Source: Litsea cubeba (taxonomy: Eukaryota; Streptophyta; Magnoliopsida; Laurales; Lauraceae). From it: a stretch of DNA of 64,000 nt. Each line of letters starts with the position of its first letter. Position 1 is the stretch's first letter. Below the pieces are notes generated by a model. The model searched no databases. It had not been told where the DNA came from and was given only the letters and a program-made list of their open reading frames with translations. Where the stretch lies: positions 18,975,979 to 19,039,978 of the forward strand of contig CM022944.1 of the NCBI GenBank assembly GCA_012931725.1, given 5' to 3'. Below, in pieces: positions 22,329-34,392 of this stretch. The translations under genes were made by a program, and so were the position numbers.

Positions 22329-22716
22329 TGTTAAGGTTGACATCTACCCTCGCTCTTGAGCGGTCATAATCGTGGTTGAGCCCGAGCCCTCACCATAAAA
22401 CTATTGTTGTGTCATTTTCTATTACCAATTGGTTAAGTGGTAGCTCAATGGGTGTAAGATCCTACAAGTGGTAGCAAAGTTTGGTAGGTCGGGTGTTCAA
22501 GTCACGGGACACGCGTTTTGCGACTTTGCAACAGGAGTCGTAGCGGGTGTGTCGATGAGGGAGAGATTGTTGAGGTCAGCGCCCACCCTCGCTCCGGAGC
22601 GGTGATTATAATCGTAGTCGAGCCCTAGTCCTCACCATAAAGTTATTGTTGTGTCGTTTCCAATCACAAATTAATTTTGGGATAAGTCGTACCTTAATGG
22701 GGTTTAAGATCCTACA
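22329..22716 (+). mobile_element. TRIM (terminal-repeat retrotransposon in miniature)
   Basis: Two short LTR-like direct repeats, 22329-22466 (138 bp) and 22568-22716 (149 bp), both start TGTTRAGG and end GATCCTACA. Two bases after the first is TGGTAGCAAAGT, a weak match to the tRNA-Met primer site. Just before the second is the purine tract GATGAGGGAGAGA. The flanking 5-mers TAATT and CAATT match at 4 of 5. The interior is about 100 bp with no coding capacity. This is the size and layout of a plant TRIM. It depends on other elements for movement. Confidence 0.75.
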
Positions 22717-22721
22717 CAATT

Positions 22722-23690
22722 GATCTTATATGGCCCACATCTCTGAAATTAATAAATGACGGTCCGTGAGAACTTGTTACAGTCTCGTGGACATTATTAT
22801 TCTCTGGGTTCCCCTTTCTATCACTCCCTTGAGTGGGGTGTGCGGAACTCTACTATGGGCCCACCTATTGATAATATGGATCATTGAAATCAAATATCAC
22901 CATCTCTAACGACATATGCTCAAATTTTTAACTTAATAGGAATTTGTCCTACTATAAGACACACTGAGCACATGCATGATAACGTGATTAGCCTTTTCTG
23001 CATTATTACTCAAAATTATCGTTCATTGACTTCATTCATGTGGCTCAGTTTTATAGAAGGAACTACTCATATTAAAGTAAAATCTGATAATATATGTTGG
23101 CGAGAGGTTTTCATTCATTTTCAACGGTCGTGTCATTATCAAAAGGTGGGCCAAATGGTTGAGTTCCCCCACATCCCACTCACAGGAAGCTTGTGGGAGA
23201 CCCTTCGGATCCGGTCTCTTTTTATACTCTTTGTCTGTGAGAGTGGGGCAGAGGAGGACTGCCACTGCAAGAGAACAAAACGAAGCAAGATGGCAGGGCA
23301 AGGCAGGGCAGGCAGGGAGGTACTGTTGGTCAGGATACTGTTGGTAAGGACGACGGTTCAGTGGACAGTGCACAATCATGTAAAAAGCTCTCGCTACATT
23401 ACGTTATTGCTGTACTGCAGTTAGTAAGAAAGACTCACTTCTTTTATTATGGCAGTCTCCAGAAATTTCACTTTTTATCCAACGGTAACTTTCCAAACCA
23501 GGAACATGCATGTCTTTAGTCACTCTTCAATCAGTCAAGTCTCTAGGATGCATCCACTAGTTCCAGAGAAAAGTGAATGGGCAAAGGGTCCCACTTTTGT
23601 TTAACTTCACTTATTTTTTTCAAACTTCATAAAAGGGGAACGTTTGAGATCATTTCATTCCAAACTCCTTGCACAAGCACACCCCGCGAT
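22722..23690. other. Intergenic spacer without recognisable gene
   Basis: Open frames on both strands near 22970-23430 have no recognisable motif and overlap each other. A G-rich imperfect repeat (GGCAGGGCAAGGCAGGGCAG) sits near 23290-23315. Confidence 0.45.
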
Positions 23691-23699
23691 TGGATGTGA

Positions 23700-24420
23700 G
23701 GTGAGATAAAGCTACAGAAAATGATAAATGAGTCATATTATCAAAAGCACATAAATTTCAAATTTTCTCATTTTGTTTAGAAAAAAATAATAAAAAATCA
23801 ACTTCTTTTCTATACTAAATGATAAAAAAAATTTCTTTTTTACATAAAAGTCAAAAAATTCTCTATCAAACAACTAAAAATAAAAGACCATCATAACCCC
23901 CTGTATTTTATTTTCTTTTGATTTGATACTTCACTTCACTTTACTTCTATTCACAATACATCAAAACATGCAAAAAACTTCTCCACAAATTAACAATATG
24001 CGTTGATAAAAAAAAATTCCTTGAATTTAATCGCCACAAAAGGACTAGGAATACAAAGAAGCATGAGATGACTCGCCAGTGAAAGGAATCACTTGTCTCT
24101 CACTCGGCCCCTAATTTGGATTTTTGTTTGGTAAAAATATTTATAGGGTGATGTGAAGTGAAGATTGAAGAGAGGAGTCTAATCATATTATGATGAAATC
24201 TTATTTATAGCAGCTTGATAAAGAATCTTTTTTGACTTTTTTAAGTAAAAAATTGGGTGAATTTTTGTCCTTTTAGTGGCCTAAGAATGTTGATTTTTTA
24301 CTCTTTTTTTTAGATGAATGAGGGAATTTTGAAATTTATACTTTTCATATGACTCATAGTCTTTTCTTGTCTGGTGAATTGAGGCTTTGCTTCACTCCAC
24401 CTTACAAGTAAAGTGGCCAA
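23700..24420. mobile_element. Long terminal inverted repeat element, about 0.7 kb
   Basis: The left arm (about 23700-23880) and the reverse complement of the right arm (about 24180-24420) share, in order, ATGAGTCATAT, ATAAATTTCAAA, AAAAAATCAAC, AAAAGTCAAAAAA and TCTTTATCAA-like words. The arms are diverged and AT-rich; no ends or target duplication could be fixed. There is no coding capacity. Confidence 0.45.
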
Positions 24421-24449
24421 ACAAGCTGATGGTACTTAGAGTACTATCT

Positions 24450-24665
24450 CTAATGCACTCGAGCGAAGGACGAGATACAGACATACTCGTGTGATGCAAA
24501 AGATAATAGAAGAAGCATACTCTGGTACGGAGCACATGCAGACGAAGCATTTGCAGTGCATTGATAGAGGAATCCTAGGCTGATGAATTAGGTTTTTTTG
24601 GTTGACTAATTAGGCTAGTTTAGGAATATGATAGTTTATCATTCTCTCCCATATAAGGCAAAAAG
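24450..24665. repeat. Dispersed repeat related to 20930-21145
   Basis: Shares GATAGTTTATCATTCT, the preceding TTAGGAxTAxGATAG and the GAAGCAT/GGAGCA words with the block at 20930-21145, in the same orientation. It is likely an LTR fragment of an old retroelement. Confidence 0.45.
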
Positions 24666-27600
24666 AAAAAAAAAGGATTGGGAAGACAATAGACCTGGTT
24701 AGAGGAAAGTATATTCTTTGTTAAAATATAAATGCATTTTTGAAATGAGATAAAGTATTTTGAAGTAAGATCATGAGAAGTCAATTAGTAGCAAAGTAAC
24801 CATTTGCTTCACTTGTGTTTTGTGGAATAAATTCTTTTCCAGCCAATTAAGAAAGTAATTTTTTTTTGGTGGCTTGGACTTTTCTTTCCTACTTCTTGTG
24901 ATCAACCAAACGGATAAAAGTGAGATTTTCAAAATTGAGATTACTTTACTTTCCCTAAAATTTCACTTTACCTCTTGGAAAATATACATTGCACTAAGGA
25001 TTACTAAAGATGTCAAGGTAAAAGGTTCGAAGTAAGGGGTGATAGATATAAGGTAGTGATGTAAGTGAGACCCTGACTTTCTAAAGAATTAAATTACTGG
25101 GTAATTTTTCCCAAAAGAAAAAATACTAGGGTAATGAACTCATTTTTCCTTCCCTTGACTAAATTTCATTAAGAGGTTATTTGATGTCATATTTTTTAGA
25201 TATTAACCATTGATTTTTTTTTTCATTCTTAACCTCTTATAGAAAATATAAAGTCTCGCAGAATTCCTAAAAATTCAATTGCATGAAAACTACTGGGCCT
25301 AGATAGCCATGTTTCAAAATATAGGATCAAAATGATTTAAGGATAGAGAAATTTGGCGAGGCCTTAGTCATATAAGCCTCATGGGCCTCACAAGAGAGGA
25401 GCTTTATAACACATAGTTGGTCTCACGTTAATATAAAAACTATTAAGTATGAACCCTGCTAGTTTCAATAAAAACTCCGGAAAAAATGGATACTTGTACG
25501 TTTTGTCCACTTTTCAATTCATTTGGTTATATATACTCAAAACATATTGAAATTTCTTTCTCAAGATTTTTGTATTTTGAAAATGGCCACTTACCTCACT
25601 GGTAAGAGGTAGCAGTTATCAATTGCTTGTACACAGTTTAAACATTGGGCATACCACCTTCTCTCACCATAGGACTTTTTCAACTCATCCGAGGTCTTCT
25701 TCCCTTATAATTGAGGTAAAAATAATATTTTTGTATTCTACTTTTTTTTTTTTATTATTCATCTCACATACTCTAAAATCGTTCCTCTACCTAGTGAAGA
25801 TGACAAGGTTGTAAATTGTAATTCTCCAAGTGAGGCCCCGTGTTAAGTTTAAGAAGGGGACCAAACAGGTTAGATATGAGGTGGAACCAAACGGTCTTAA
25901 TAGATTATATTCGAATTCGACAAGGAATCTTGGTGTTATATTTACATCCGGCATCAACTCCAAAAAAATTCTAAGATATAAAATAATACGTGGAGTGAAT
26001 TATAATTATTGCATGAAAGGGCTTTAATAAAATATATATATATATATTCATGTACAAAAAAAGCCAATCTCAACATAATTGGGACAAGACTTTGATGATA
26101 ATGATTGTGATGATAATGTACAAAAAATTATTTTAAATGGTAAATGATTAAAGCTAAGTAGACTATCAACTATAAATATTGTTCAAGCTATAGAGGCTCT
26201 TATCTTGATCTATGATCAGAATATACAATGATCCAGATCTGGAACCGAATACTTCGGATCTTATATTATTGTATTCAAATCCGGACTCAAATTTCTTTTA
26301 TATCCAAAAACAGATTACATATCCAAGTTATTCAGAGCTCAAGACTTCATATACTTAGATAATAGATATCCATTTGCAACCTTGGGAGTTGGCGGAGCGG
26401 CATAAGGCATGGGTTTGCTCTCTATCTCTTGTGTTTGTAATCACTTGCCCGGCATACAATTCTGTGGATTTTTTCATACATCACCCAGAAAATTAGTATT
26501 GTTGGGCCAAAGACCTTATAGAAATATCAATGTCATTAAAAAAAAAAAAACCTAGTTGAAGGCTAGATTGGAGTTGAAAAGTATAATCCATTAGCCATCT
26601 AAAATCAATTATATATTAATTACTGCCCGAATCTCTTTCAGATTTCTTCCATCTAGTAAGCCTTAGCAAGTATCCCAAATCCAAAACCACAATACCAGAT
26701 CCAAAAAAGAACACAAATTCAAACATGAGTAATGAGTCAGTAATAAGTGAATGAAGAGGAATTATCAGATTTTCAATCTGCACTATGGGGCCCACATAAA
26801 GATTTTGATTTGATCCGTCCCATAATTGATTGCAGCCCATCCACAGACACTTCTCGTAGTAACTGTAGGCAGACAGCAGTTGTATTTTTACTTTCTTCCT
26901 AAACCATCCATCTTCATTCATGCATGGCACCAACCAAGGGGTTCAAACTAAAAACTCTCCCAATCTAGGGAAATGGATCATGGGCTGGCATAACACCAGA
27001 AATATTTGGAATCACACCGCAAAAATCTAAGAGCAAAGTTGCTGAGTGGTTAGCCGTTTTATGAGGTGAGTGGCCCCATTTGTGTTGCTTTCTGCCCCAA
27101 AAATCAAGGCAGACCTGAGCCATTGCACATGTAAGGTAGGGACATGCCTTTTAAGAAAGTTAGGCCTTGTATTTTTTTCAGTTTCTCCTTTGAAAAGGGT
27201 TTTACATAAATGAAGACTAGAGATGGGCAGCTTCGAGGTGGCTGGGACCAAGTTCTCTCTTTTTTAAAGCTACAATTTCTCTCTTTTACCTTTGTGTTAT
27301 GTTTGATTACTTTGTGTTGATTTGGAGTGGATTAGATCATTAGAATGATTAATATGGAAGGGATTGGATGAGAGAATTCCGCACGTAAAAGGTGGCTTTT
27401 GTTCTTCATTAACACACACAGGCAGACAAAAGAGAAGAGATGGGGTCCTTTTTTATATTATGATAATTCAAATATGCTGAGGATCATTCTATAGTAGTTC
27501 AGTGGTTGCAAGAGGTTCAACGGCTTAGATTTGCTGTTGAGACTATCACCATTGAGACAAATGGTGTCAGATTGTCATTCTCAAAATCGATGTCGCCCAA

Positions 27601-28849
27601 GCGTAAATCATGGGGTTTTTGGGTCCATTCCTGTCTAAGGCAATCTAGACCGGCAAGATTTTGGGACCCATCAAGTATCACATCATCAATTGATTTATTT
27701 TAATGAACTTTCAAACTTGTGGTTATTAAGCAGAGAGGGTTGAAAAGAACAGTGGTCCACAACTCCTCAGTCCACATCATAAAGGCTAATTAATTGAATG
27801 GAACTGCTAATATGCTGCTAATATGCAAGAACCTGTTTGTTTGTACAGTAAACATGGGAATAAAATATATATGAATTCATGTCATAAGTGATCTAAGTGA
27901 AGATCATTGGTAAATTTATAAAAATAACCATCAAATAATCTCCCCTAGATAGAAATTGAATCGAAGAAAATTGAAAAATGAATACCAAGCTTAGCTCCAC
28001 CCTAGTAATTCAATACCATGGAAAGTTAAGGTCCGATGTCCTTTGCTACCTTTTATCATTCACCCTTCCCCTCGTATCATTCACAACTCACCTATTTAAT
28101 AATCATTAAGTAGAGCTCATTTGACTATAAAATCTTATGTATTCAAGTCTTTATGTGTTTTAATTCGAACAAAACAGACACTTTGTGCAATTTTTCAAGA
28201 GTGTAGCTGCATCAGCCATGAAGCCCATCAATGTTTATGTAGTTTAGATGGACATATATACATGTGTTTTATAAATAAGGTGGATGTATGCTACGATTAT
28301 GGTCCACCACAGTTTCCATAATATGACATAATTAGTAGTGTACGTATTTGATCCACGTTCCTTAGCCTGACACTAGGGATTCTAATATTCTCATTTCTAT
28401 AAGTAGTTCGAAGAATGAAAATTGAATACCCATAAATAACCATCAAATGACGTCTTTTGTAATGAAAACCGAATCAATGGGAGATGAAAAATGAATACCC
28501 AACATCCATCACTCAGGTAATTCAAATCTTAAGAAAGTCAAGATTCATTAACATCCTTCACCCCTCATCTTATATCCTTCACACACACCCTCCCCAACCA
28601 AGTTCAGCTAGTCGAAACTCATGGTAAAATGGGTTGCAAGGAAAGAATATTAAACAGGTAAAAATGAACACCACCATAAGGAGGCTTAGATAGGGCCCTG
28701 CTTTTCCTGGGGCTTAATTTACTTGGGTGATGCTCACTAGGTGATAATTTCCCACGAGAGGAGACTATTTAAAGGCAATCTTAAAACTTTGTTTCTCAAA
28801 TTTAGGTGTCTTTGAATCTTCACTTTTAACCATTTGGATATTTAGGGAT
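24666..28849. other. Intergenic AT-rich spacer; no gene recognised
   Basis: I found no protein family in any frame. Small items: a (TA)n run at about 26031-26047; a minus-strand copy of the AAAGTCTTGTCCCAAnTATG tail at about 26060-26100; a minus-strand open frame of 105 codons at 26616-26933 without recognisable motifs. Short tRNA-like words near 26386 lack a complete tRNA fold. Confidence 0.45.
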
Positions 28850-28854
28850 GTATC

Positions 28855-30014
28855 TGTAGGTGCAGAAAATAATGACCCACAATAACTGGGGAGCCTTAGA
28901 GGACTTATCCGATGATGGTGATGACTGGATACCGTCCGAAAGCCTGAAAGGGAAGAACACACGGTCAGAGGACCCTGGCCTGGGCGGCGCAAGGCTCTCC
29001 GATGCCAAAATCAGTGAAGGGACTGGAACAATGGAAGGAGAGGAAGAAGAGAGGCAGACTAACAGCTCTATGAGTTGTATTGTGCGTACCTTGCATGTGA
29101 AATGCAGTCCTTTTATAGACGATTTGGAAGATATCTTGGACGATATCTTGGCATGGGTCTCATGATTCGATGGGAAGTCATGATCAGCCCACGTTGCAAT
29201 TAATGCGGTCCAATCTAGCCCACTCTGCATTAAATGCGCGTCGGATCAGCCCACGTCGCATTTAATGCGCGTCTTGTTGGGCCAGATCGTGTTGGACGCC
29301 TTTGGCGGTAGGGGATCATCGGATCTGCCCTCGGGCCCTGCCCTGATGTGGCTTCAGCCGCTGGATGCCGCCCTGTCAGAGATCTGGCGAAGATTGTGAG
29401 CGGCTGGATGTCGCGTCTGTCCCACTAGCTCGTGCCCCTATCCCTCCACGTGCCTGATGACGTGGGGGATGAGGGGCGCAAGTGGAAGTTCTTTCTTGCT
29501 TCGGCTTCCATCCCGGCTTCTCCAGCCGGGGTGGAGCTTTCTGCCGAAATGGTTCCCGGGGTGGCTCAGTTCGGCGCTAGTGGCCCGGAGCTGCCTGACT
29601 TCGGCCGGACCCCTTGTCCTGGTAGCCGGGGTGAGCTTGGTGCCACGTGGATGGCACGCGGATGGCACGTGAGAGTGCTTAGCCTCATCTGATGGCTGTG
29701 ATTAGCGTAATCTTGTGGTTCTGGAAATCTCCCCACACAATTGCCCCCTAGCTTTTGACCTCTTAAGCGCCCTGGCCTTTAGTGGTTGAAAGCTAGAAGA
29801 CTCGCCTGGGGGTGCGACGGCCATTGCCTGGTGTCGCTTCAACTGTCCTGAAGTAATGAATGCTCCGTCCTGTCTGTACTGGGAAGCGAGTCGACGGTTA
29901 CACGCGTCGCCTTTTCACTGATTGTGCTGTCTTATTGATGGAACGGGCGCAGATAGCGAAATCCGCCCTTTCGAATTTCGAAAGCAGCGCGCGCCGAGGG
30001 TTGGTTTTCCATAA
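28855..30014 (-). repeat. 3' LTR of the gypsy element (plus-strand left copy), shortened
   Basis: Matches 39874-41016 nearly base for base apart from about 11 substitutions, a 1-bp T-run difference near 29112 and a 15-18 bp indel near 29020. The similarity stops at CCATAA (30014). The last about 217 bp of the right copy are missing here, so the U3 start and the adjoining polypurine tract of the element are not found. Confidence 0.88.
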
Positions 30015-30250
30015 AGAGGGTCGTCTCCTTCTCTTCTTGTTTCTGATCTCTTTTCGCTTTCGTCCTCATCTTCGATTTCTGCTCTGCTGCTCAAGATCTT
30101 CCTAGCGAGGACGACCACAGGGCGTGTCCGGATCTGTACTCGAGTTGTCTCTTTTCGTCTCTGTAAGTTGCTCCGCGCCTCCTTGTAGCTTTTCTTTAGG
30201 GTTTCGCAACCTTTAGGGTTTTTTCTTTTGCTGTATCCTTCTTTCTAGAC

Positions 30251-31336
30251 ATGGGCACCCCTAGGTTCAGTTTAGACACCGAAGAGGGCATAGCCAGATT
30301 TAGGGCTGCCTTCGATATTCCGGAGCGAGTCCTGCTCAAGCCGGCAGACTCCGTCGACTATGCCACGATGCGCTGGTCCGGCGGCTGGATGTCGTTCCCT
30401 CTGATCTCTGTGATCGAGGGCGGGGTCAGATTCCCCCTGCACCCTCTACTTAGAGCTTGCCTCAGTACCTGGTCCCTTACCCCGTGCCAGCTGATGCCCA
30501 ATGGCTATAAGGTCATCATGGGCACGGCGAAGCTGAATGAGATTCTGGGGACCGACATAGGTGTTCATGACATCGAGGACACCTACGATATCTGCAAGGC
30601 CGGGGAAGGGAAATATTATCTCCGGGTGAAGCCGCAGCGAAGAGGCTTCGTCCTGGCCTTGGAAGATTCAAGTAAGAATGCCGAAGAAGCCTTCTTCTGT
30701 GTTTCGGGGGACTGGGAGTTTGGCGCTGGCGAACGTAGGAAGCTAACGGTCCCGCGCCGCCCTGGGACAGTCCCAAGTAAACATCGCTCCTTTCCATTCA
30801 TCTTCTTTGCTTGATTTTGACGATGCCGAGCTGACTCCTCTATTGTCTGTTATGCAGAGGCAGGTGCGAGACGACGCCGAGCTGCGAGTGAAGGCTGGAG
30901 GAGGAACCCCGACGACATCAACAAGGTTGAGAGGTACACGGGGCACGAGACTAGGTCAGCTTGGAAGCTGCTCGGATACACGCCGAGATACCGCGGCCAC
31001 TACCAGAGGACCGGGGTACCCGAGCTGGACGAAGCGCACCCTGATCGTCCAACCGTCTCCCTTGCTGTACCTGCCGGGATCCCCTTGAGCGATCCCGCCG
31101 CTAGCCGAGCTGCGTCTGGGTCCGAGGCGTCCACTTCAAGTTCGGAACCGTCGAACCTGAGGCAGATAGTGGACGCTTATTCTTCCGATCGGGAAGAAGA
31201 CATGGAGGGAAGGTCGAGGGAGCCGGCCGTCAAGGACCTAGCGGCCAAGTTCAGGCGAGGGTCCTCTTCCTCTGCGACGCCATCTTCTGCCAGCACCCGA
31301 GCAGCTTCGAGCTCGGGAGGTGCTGGCGACACTTCC

Positions 31337-31369
<33 letters not shown>

Positions 31370-32787
31370 TCGAGTGCGGGAGTTCGGCGACGCTCGCCGG
31401 AGCGCCCGAGGGAGGGGTCCCCGCCCAGGAAGAAGTCCAAGGCGGGGGAGAAGGACCTGGGGGCCGAACAGCCTCCGAAGGGCAAAACTCCTGCGCGGCC
31501 CCCCGGAGTCAAGGCTCCTGCCGAAAAGAGTGCACCGGCAGATAAGAGTGCACCTGCTGAGAAGAGCGTGCTGGCAGGCAGGCCATCCGGCGGGACGACT
31601 CGCGAGCACGGCACCTCGGCGGGGCAAGGATCCGGGTCGTCCTCCGGACCCCGAGCTGCCCCAGCGCCATGGAGGCCGAGGATGGAAACGCAGCCCGGCA
31701 AGCCTCTGAACGTCGAGGATCGGCTGCTAGGGAACGCCGACGTCATCGGGGCTCTTGCCAAGGTCTGTGCTCTGCCACGGGATATAGAGACGCACGAGAG
31801 GTTCGATAACGAGAGCCTGATGGTCTCGGCGATTCAGGCTAACCTCCTGGTAAATGCTTTCAGTGTTTTCCTTCCAAGTAATCTGGCTCGACTGCCCCAG
31901 CTTGACTCATCTTTCTCCATTTGCAGAACGTGCAGAGGCTCCTGACCGTGGTGGGGCGGAGTGATAGGAATGCTGCACGGGTCACTCAGCTGGAGTCCGA
32001 GAAGGGCAAGCTGAAGAAGGAGCTGGAGGAGCTGCAGGCGGGAATGGAGGGGATGAAGAAGGCCAGCGCTGAGGAGGCCGCTCGGCTGGCGTCGGCTCTG
32101 GCTGGTGTCGCCGAACTTACGGCGAAGACCAACCAGCTGAAGGGCGAGGTCTGGGCAAGGAACAAGAAGACCGCCGAGCTGGAGTCGGAGCTGGCCAGGT
32201 TAAAGGCTGAATCGACGGCCGAGGGGACGAGGCTGCGCGGGGAAGTGCTGGCTGGGCGAGCCGAAACGGCGAGGCTGAAGACGGCGAACGCCGAGCTGGA
32301 GAAGGAGAAGGCCTCTCTTCGGTCCGAGGCCCAGTCCGCCTTCCAGGATGGGGTGGATCATGCCACCGAGTTATATGAGAAGCAGGTGGAGGAGATCACC
32401 GCCATCCTATTCGAGGAAGGATGCCTGGCCGCACTGAGACGTGCGGGGGTCCCCGAAGATCATCCTGTCTATCGGGACCTGCCGAAGTACTCGGACTCTG
32501 CTCCTGAGCCGAGCTCCGCTCCTGCAGCCGAAAGTGCCCCAGTTGAAGCTCCTGCAGTTGCTCCTGCTGCTGACGACGCTCCAGCTGCCCCGGTCTTGAG
32601 CGATGCCCCGGTCGCCAGCGATGCTTCGGCCGTGCCTCAGGGTGAGACCTCTTCTGCCCCTGGTTCGGGTGAGGTACCGGTCAAAGCCTCCTCTGCCAGC
32701 GACGCTCCAAGCAAGGTCACGGTTTCGGCCGAGTCCACTGGTCCATCAGATACGGTGATCGACCTAGTGGAGTCGCCGAAACCATAG
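30251..32787 (+). CDS. Antisense gene of the gypsy element: 'putative gypsy-type transposon' domain plus coiled coil
   Basis: Three coding exons, 30251-30776, 30858-31849 and 31927-32787, joined by GT-AG introns of 81 and 77 bp with matching phases, give 792 aa. A further GT-AG intron is likely in the leader (30163-30248, acceptor TTCTAG). The N-terminus (residues about 1-175) has FPLHPLLRACLSTWSLTPCQ, the pattern of the plant 'putative gypsy-type transposon' domain often annotated in Tat elements. The middle is Pro/Ala/Ser-rich and disordered. About 345-500 is a heptad-rich coiled coil (LESEKGKLKKELEELQ, AELESELARLKAE), followed by an Ala/Pro-rich tail. It is transcribed away from the 3' LTR, so the LTR probably supplies its promoter. 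The molecular function of such antisense proteins is not established; a structural or nuclear role is only guesswork. Confidence 0.82.
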
Positions 32788-33900
32788 TAGCCGGGCTCCT
32801 CCTTATTTCTGTCTTCTTGCATGTAATGTTTTTGCTTCTTAGCCTTGCAATATTCTCTGTCGATTCAATGAAAGTCGGGCTTCTTTACTTGTGCATTTTT
32901 CTCTGCATTTGTTTCTCCTTCATTTCTGGATGTGCATTTACTGCGACGTGTGACTCTTGAGGTAGAAGGAGTCAAACGGTCCTCATAGCTGTCTGTGCCG
33001 ATCCTCCGTATTCTGGGGACCATAAAGAGCAATAAACATGGTGGCACGGCCTATGAGGGAAACGGACGGATGTCTCCACTTGGCGTCATAGGGATCGCTG
33101 GTCAACAGTCGTGCATCCCGAGTAACGCGTGGGAGACTTCGCCCCTTAACTTCCTTCGGAGAGTGAGCCCTTCTTCTTCCTATAAGTAGGGGCGACAGGC
33201 TCGCCATGGGCGATGAAAAGAACAGAACGTATGATAGTTTAAATCACGTAGACATAGGAGCCATGCCTGGCAGTCATTCTGTAATCTTCGATCCGGGGGG
33301 AAACCTTGCGCCTGTGGGCGGCTTTCTCCAAGGGGGGAAGCCCATCGTGGTCTGCGCGCTCTCTGAAGGAACTTTCCGTGGACCACGCGCTCTCTGAACG
33401 CGGGTTCATGGCCGACCGTCCCTGGTCAGGTTGCGGGGGAATCCTCTGCAACTGCGGGATGGTCGGGCCCTGGGTGTCTGCCGATCCTGCAGGGCCCTGC
33501 ATCGCATCGAGCGGGCGCCGTGTCAGGATTGGTAAGACTAAGGGTATAGTTGAGGCCCGCTGGACCTGGGGGCTCTTCAAACTTTGGTCTCACTGACCGG
33601 AGGGTGTTGAAGAGCTCGGCGAGGTCCAGGGCCTCCGGACTGGAGGGGCTTCTGCAATTGCTCTGGTCTGACCAGCCACAGCGTATTGTAGAGCTCACTG
33701 AAATTCAGGATCACTCAGAACCTCCAGTCCATGATCCGGCATCTTGGAGTCTGCAGCCCGAAGAGTCAGTGAAGATCAGAGTCTCCCAGCTTTTCTTTAT
33801 TTTCTGTTTTTAGAGGACTGTGATCCTCCTTTCTGTATTTTTCTTTCTGTTCTGTAACTTCTGTAATGAAGCAGTTTACAATGAATAAAAAGGAGGAGTT
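32788..33900 (+). other. Downstream region of the antisense gene, non-coding
   Basis: GC-rich interior of the gypsy element between the antisense gene and the tandem repeats. A plus-strand poly(A) signal AATAAA lies at about 33884-33889 after a T-rich stretch, and could end the antisense transcript. Short open frames on both strands have no recognisable motif. Confidence 0.5.
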
Positions 33901-34214
33901 CTGTGATCACCCAAACTGTGTACAATGCTTTTGAGTTCTTTCTCAATTTCCTTGCACTGTTCTGGAACACTTGCATTTTTGTGCTGCTTTTCTGTGTTTG
34001 AGTGCTGGCACAGCTCTTTCTCTCTGAAAAGCTGACCTTGGCCGAAATGGATGGATTTGGCCGAGACGGGCTGCTTGTGCCGAAGTGGAGTCATCATTCC
34101 GCTGGTCTCGGCTATGGGAGCGTGAGCTCGGCAATGATCTTTGAGGGGTGTAAAAACCCTGACTTTAGGAATTCGGCCGAGTGTCCGAACTCGATGCTTT
34201 TTCCAGGGTCCAGG

Positions 34215-34386
34215 ACCCGGAGCTTTAGGAAACGACCGAGTCTGGACTCGAGGCCTTTTCCAGGGCGGTAGACCCGGAGCTTTAGGAAACGACCGAGTCT
34301 GGACTCGAGGCCTTTTCCAGGGCGGTAGACCCGGAGCTTTAGGAAACGACCGAGTTTGGACTCGAGGCCTTTTCCAGGGCGGTAGA
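34215..34386. repeat. Tandem repeat, 57-bp unit, about three copies
   Basis: ACCCGGAGCTTTAGGAAACG starts at 34215, 34272 and 34329, a period of 57 bp. The copies differ by a base or two. It is located between pol and the antisense gene. Confidence 0.9.
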
Positions 34387-34392
34387 CCCTTG

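Noticed and set aside
22972..23424. 150-codon plus-strand open frame
   Set aside because: Unrecognised, overlaps an equally open minus-strand frame, and contains imperfect GGCAGG repeats; no support for coding.
26386..26460. tRNA-like sequence (GTTGGCGGAGCGGCATAAGGC, then GGGTTTGCTC)
   Set aside because: It has an A-box-like start but no B-box and no closing acceptor stem; at most a SINE or tRNA fragment.
26616..26933. 105-codon minus-strand open frame
   Set aside because: No motif, no splice-consistent neighbours, ordinary composition for AT-rich spacer.
31177..31761. Minus-strand and alternative-frame open frames over 31.2-31.8 kb
   Set aside because: Shadows of the GC-rich second exon of the antisense gene, which alone has splice-consistent phase.
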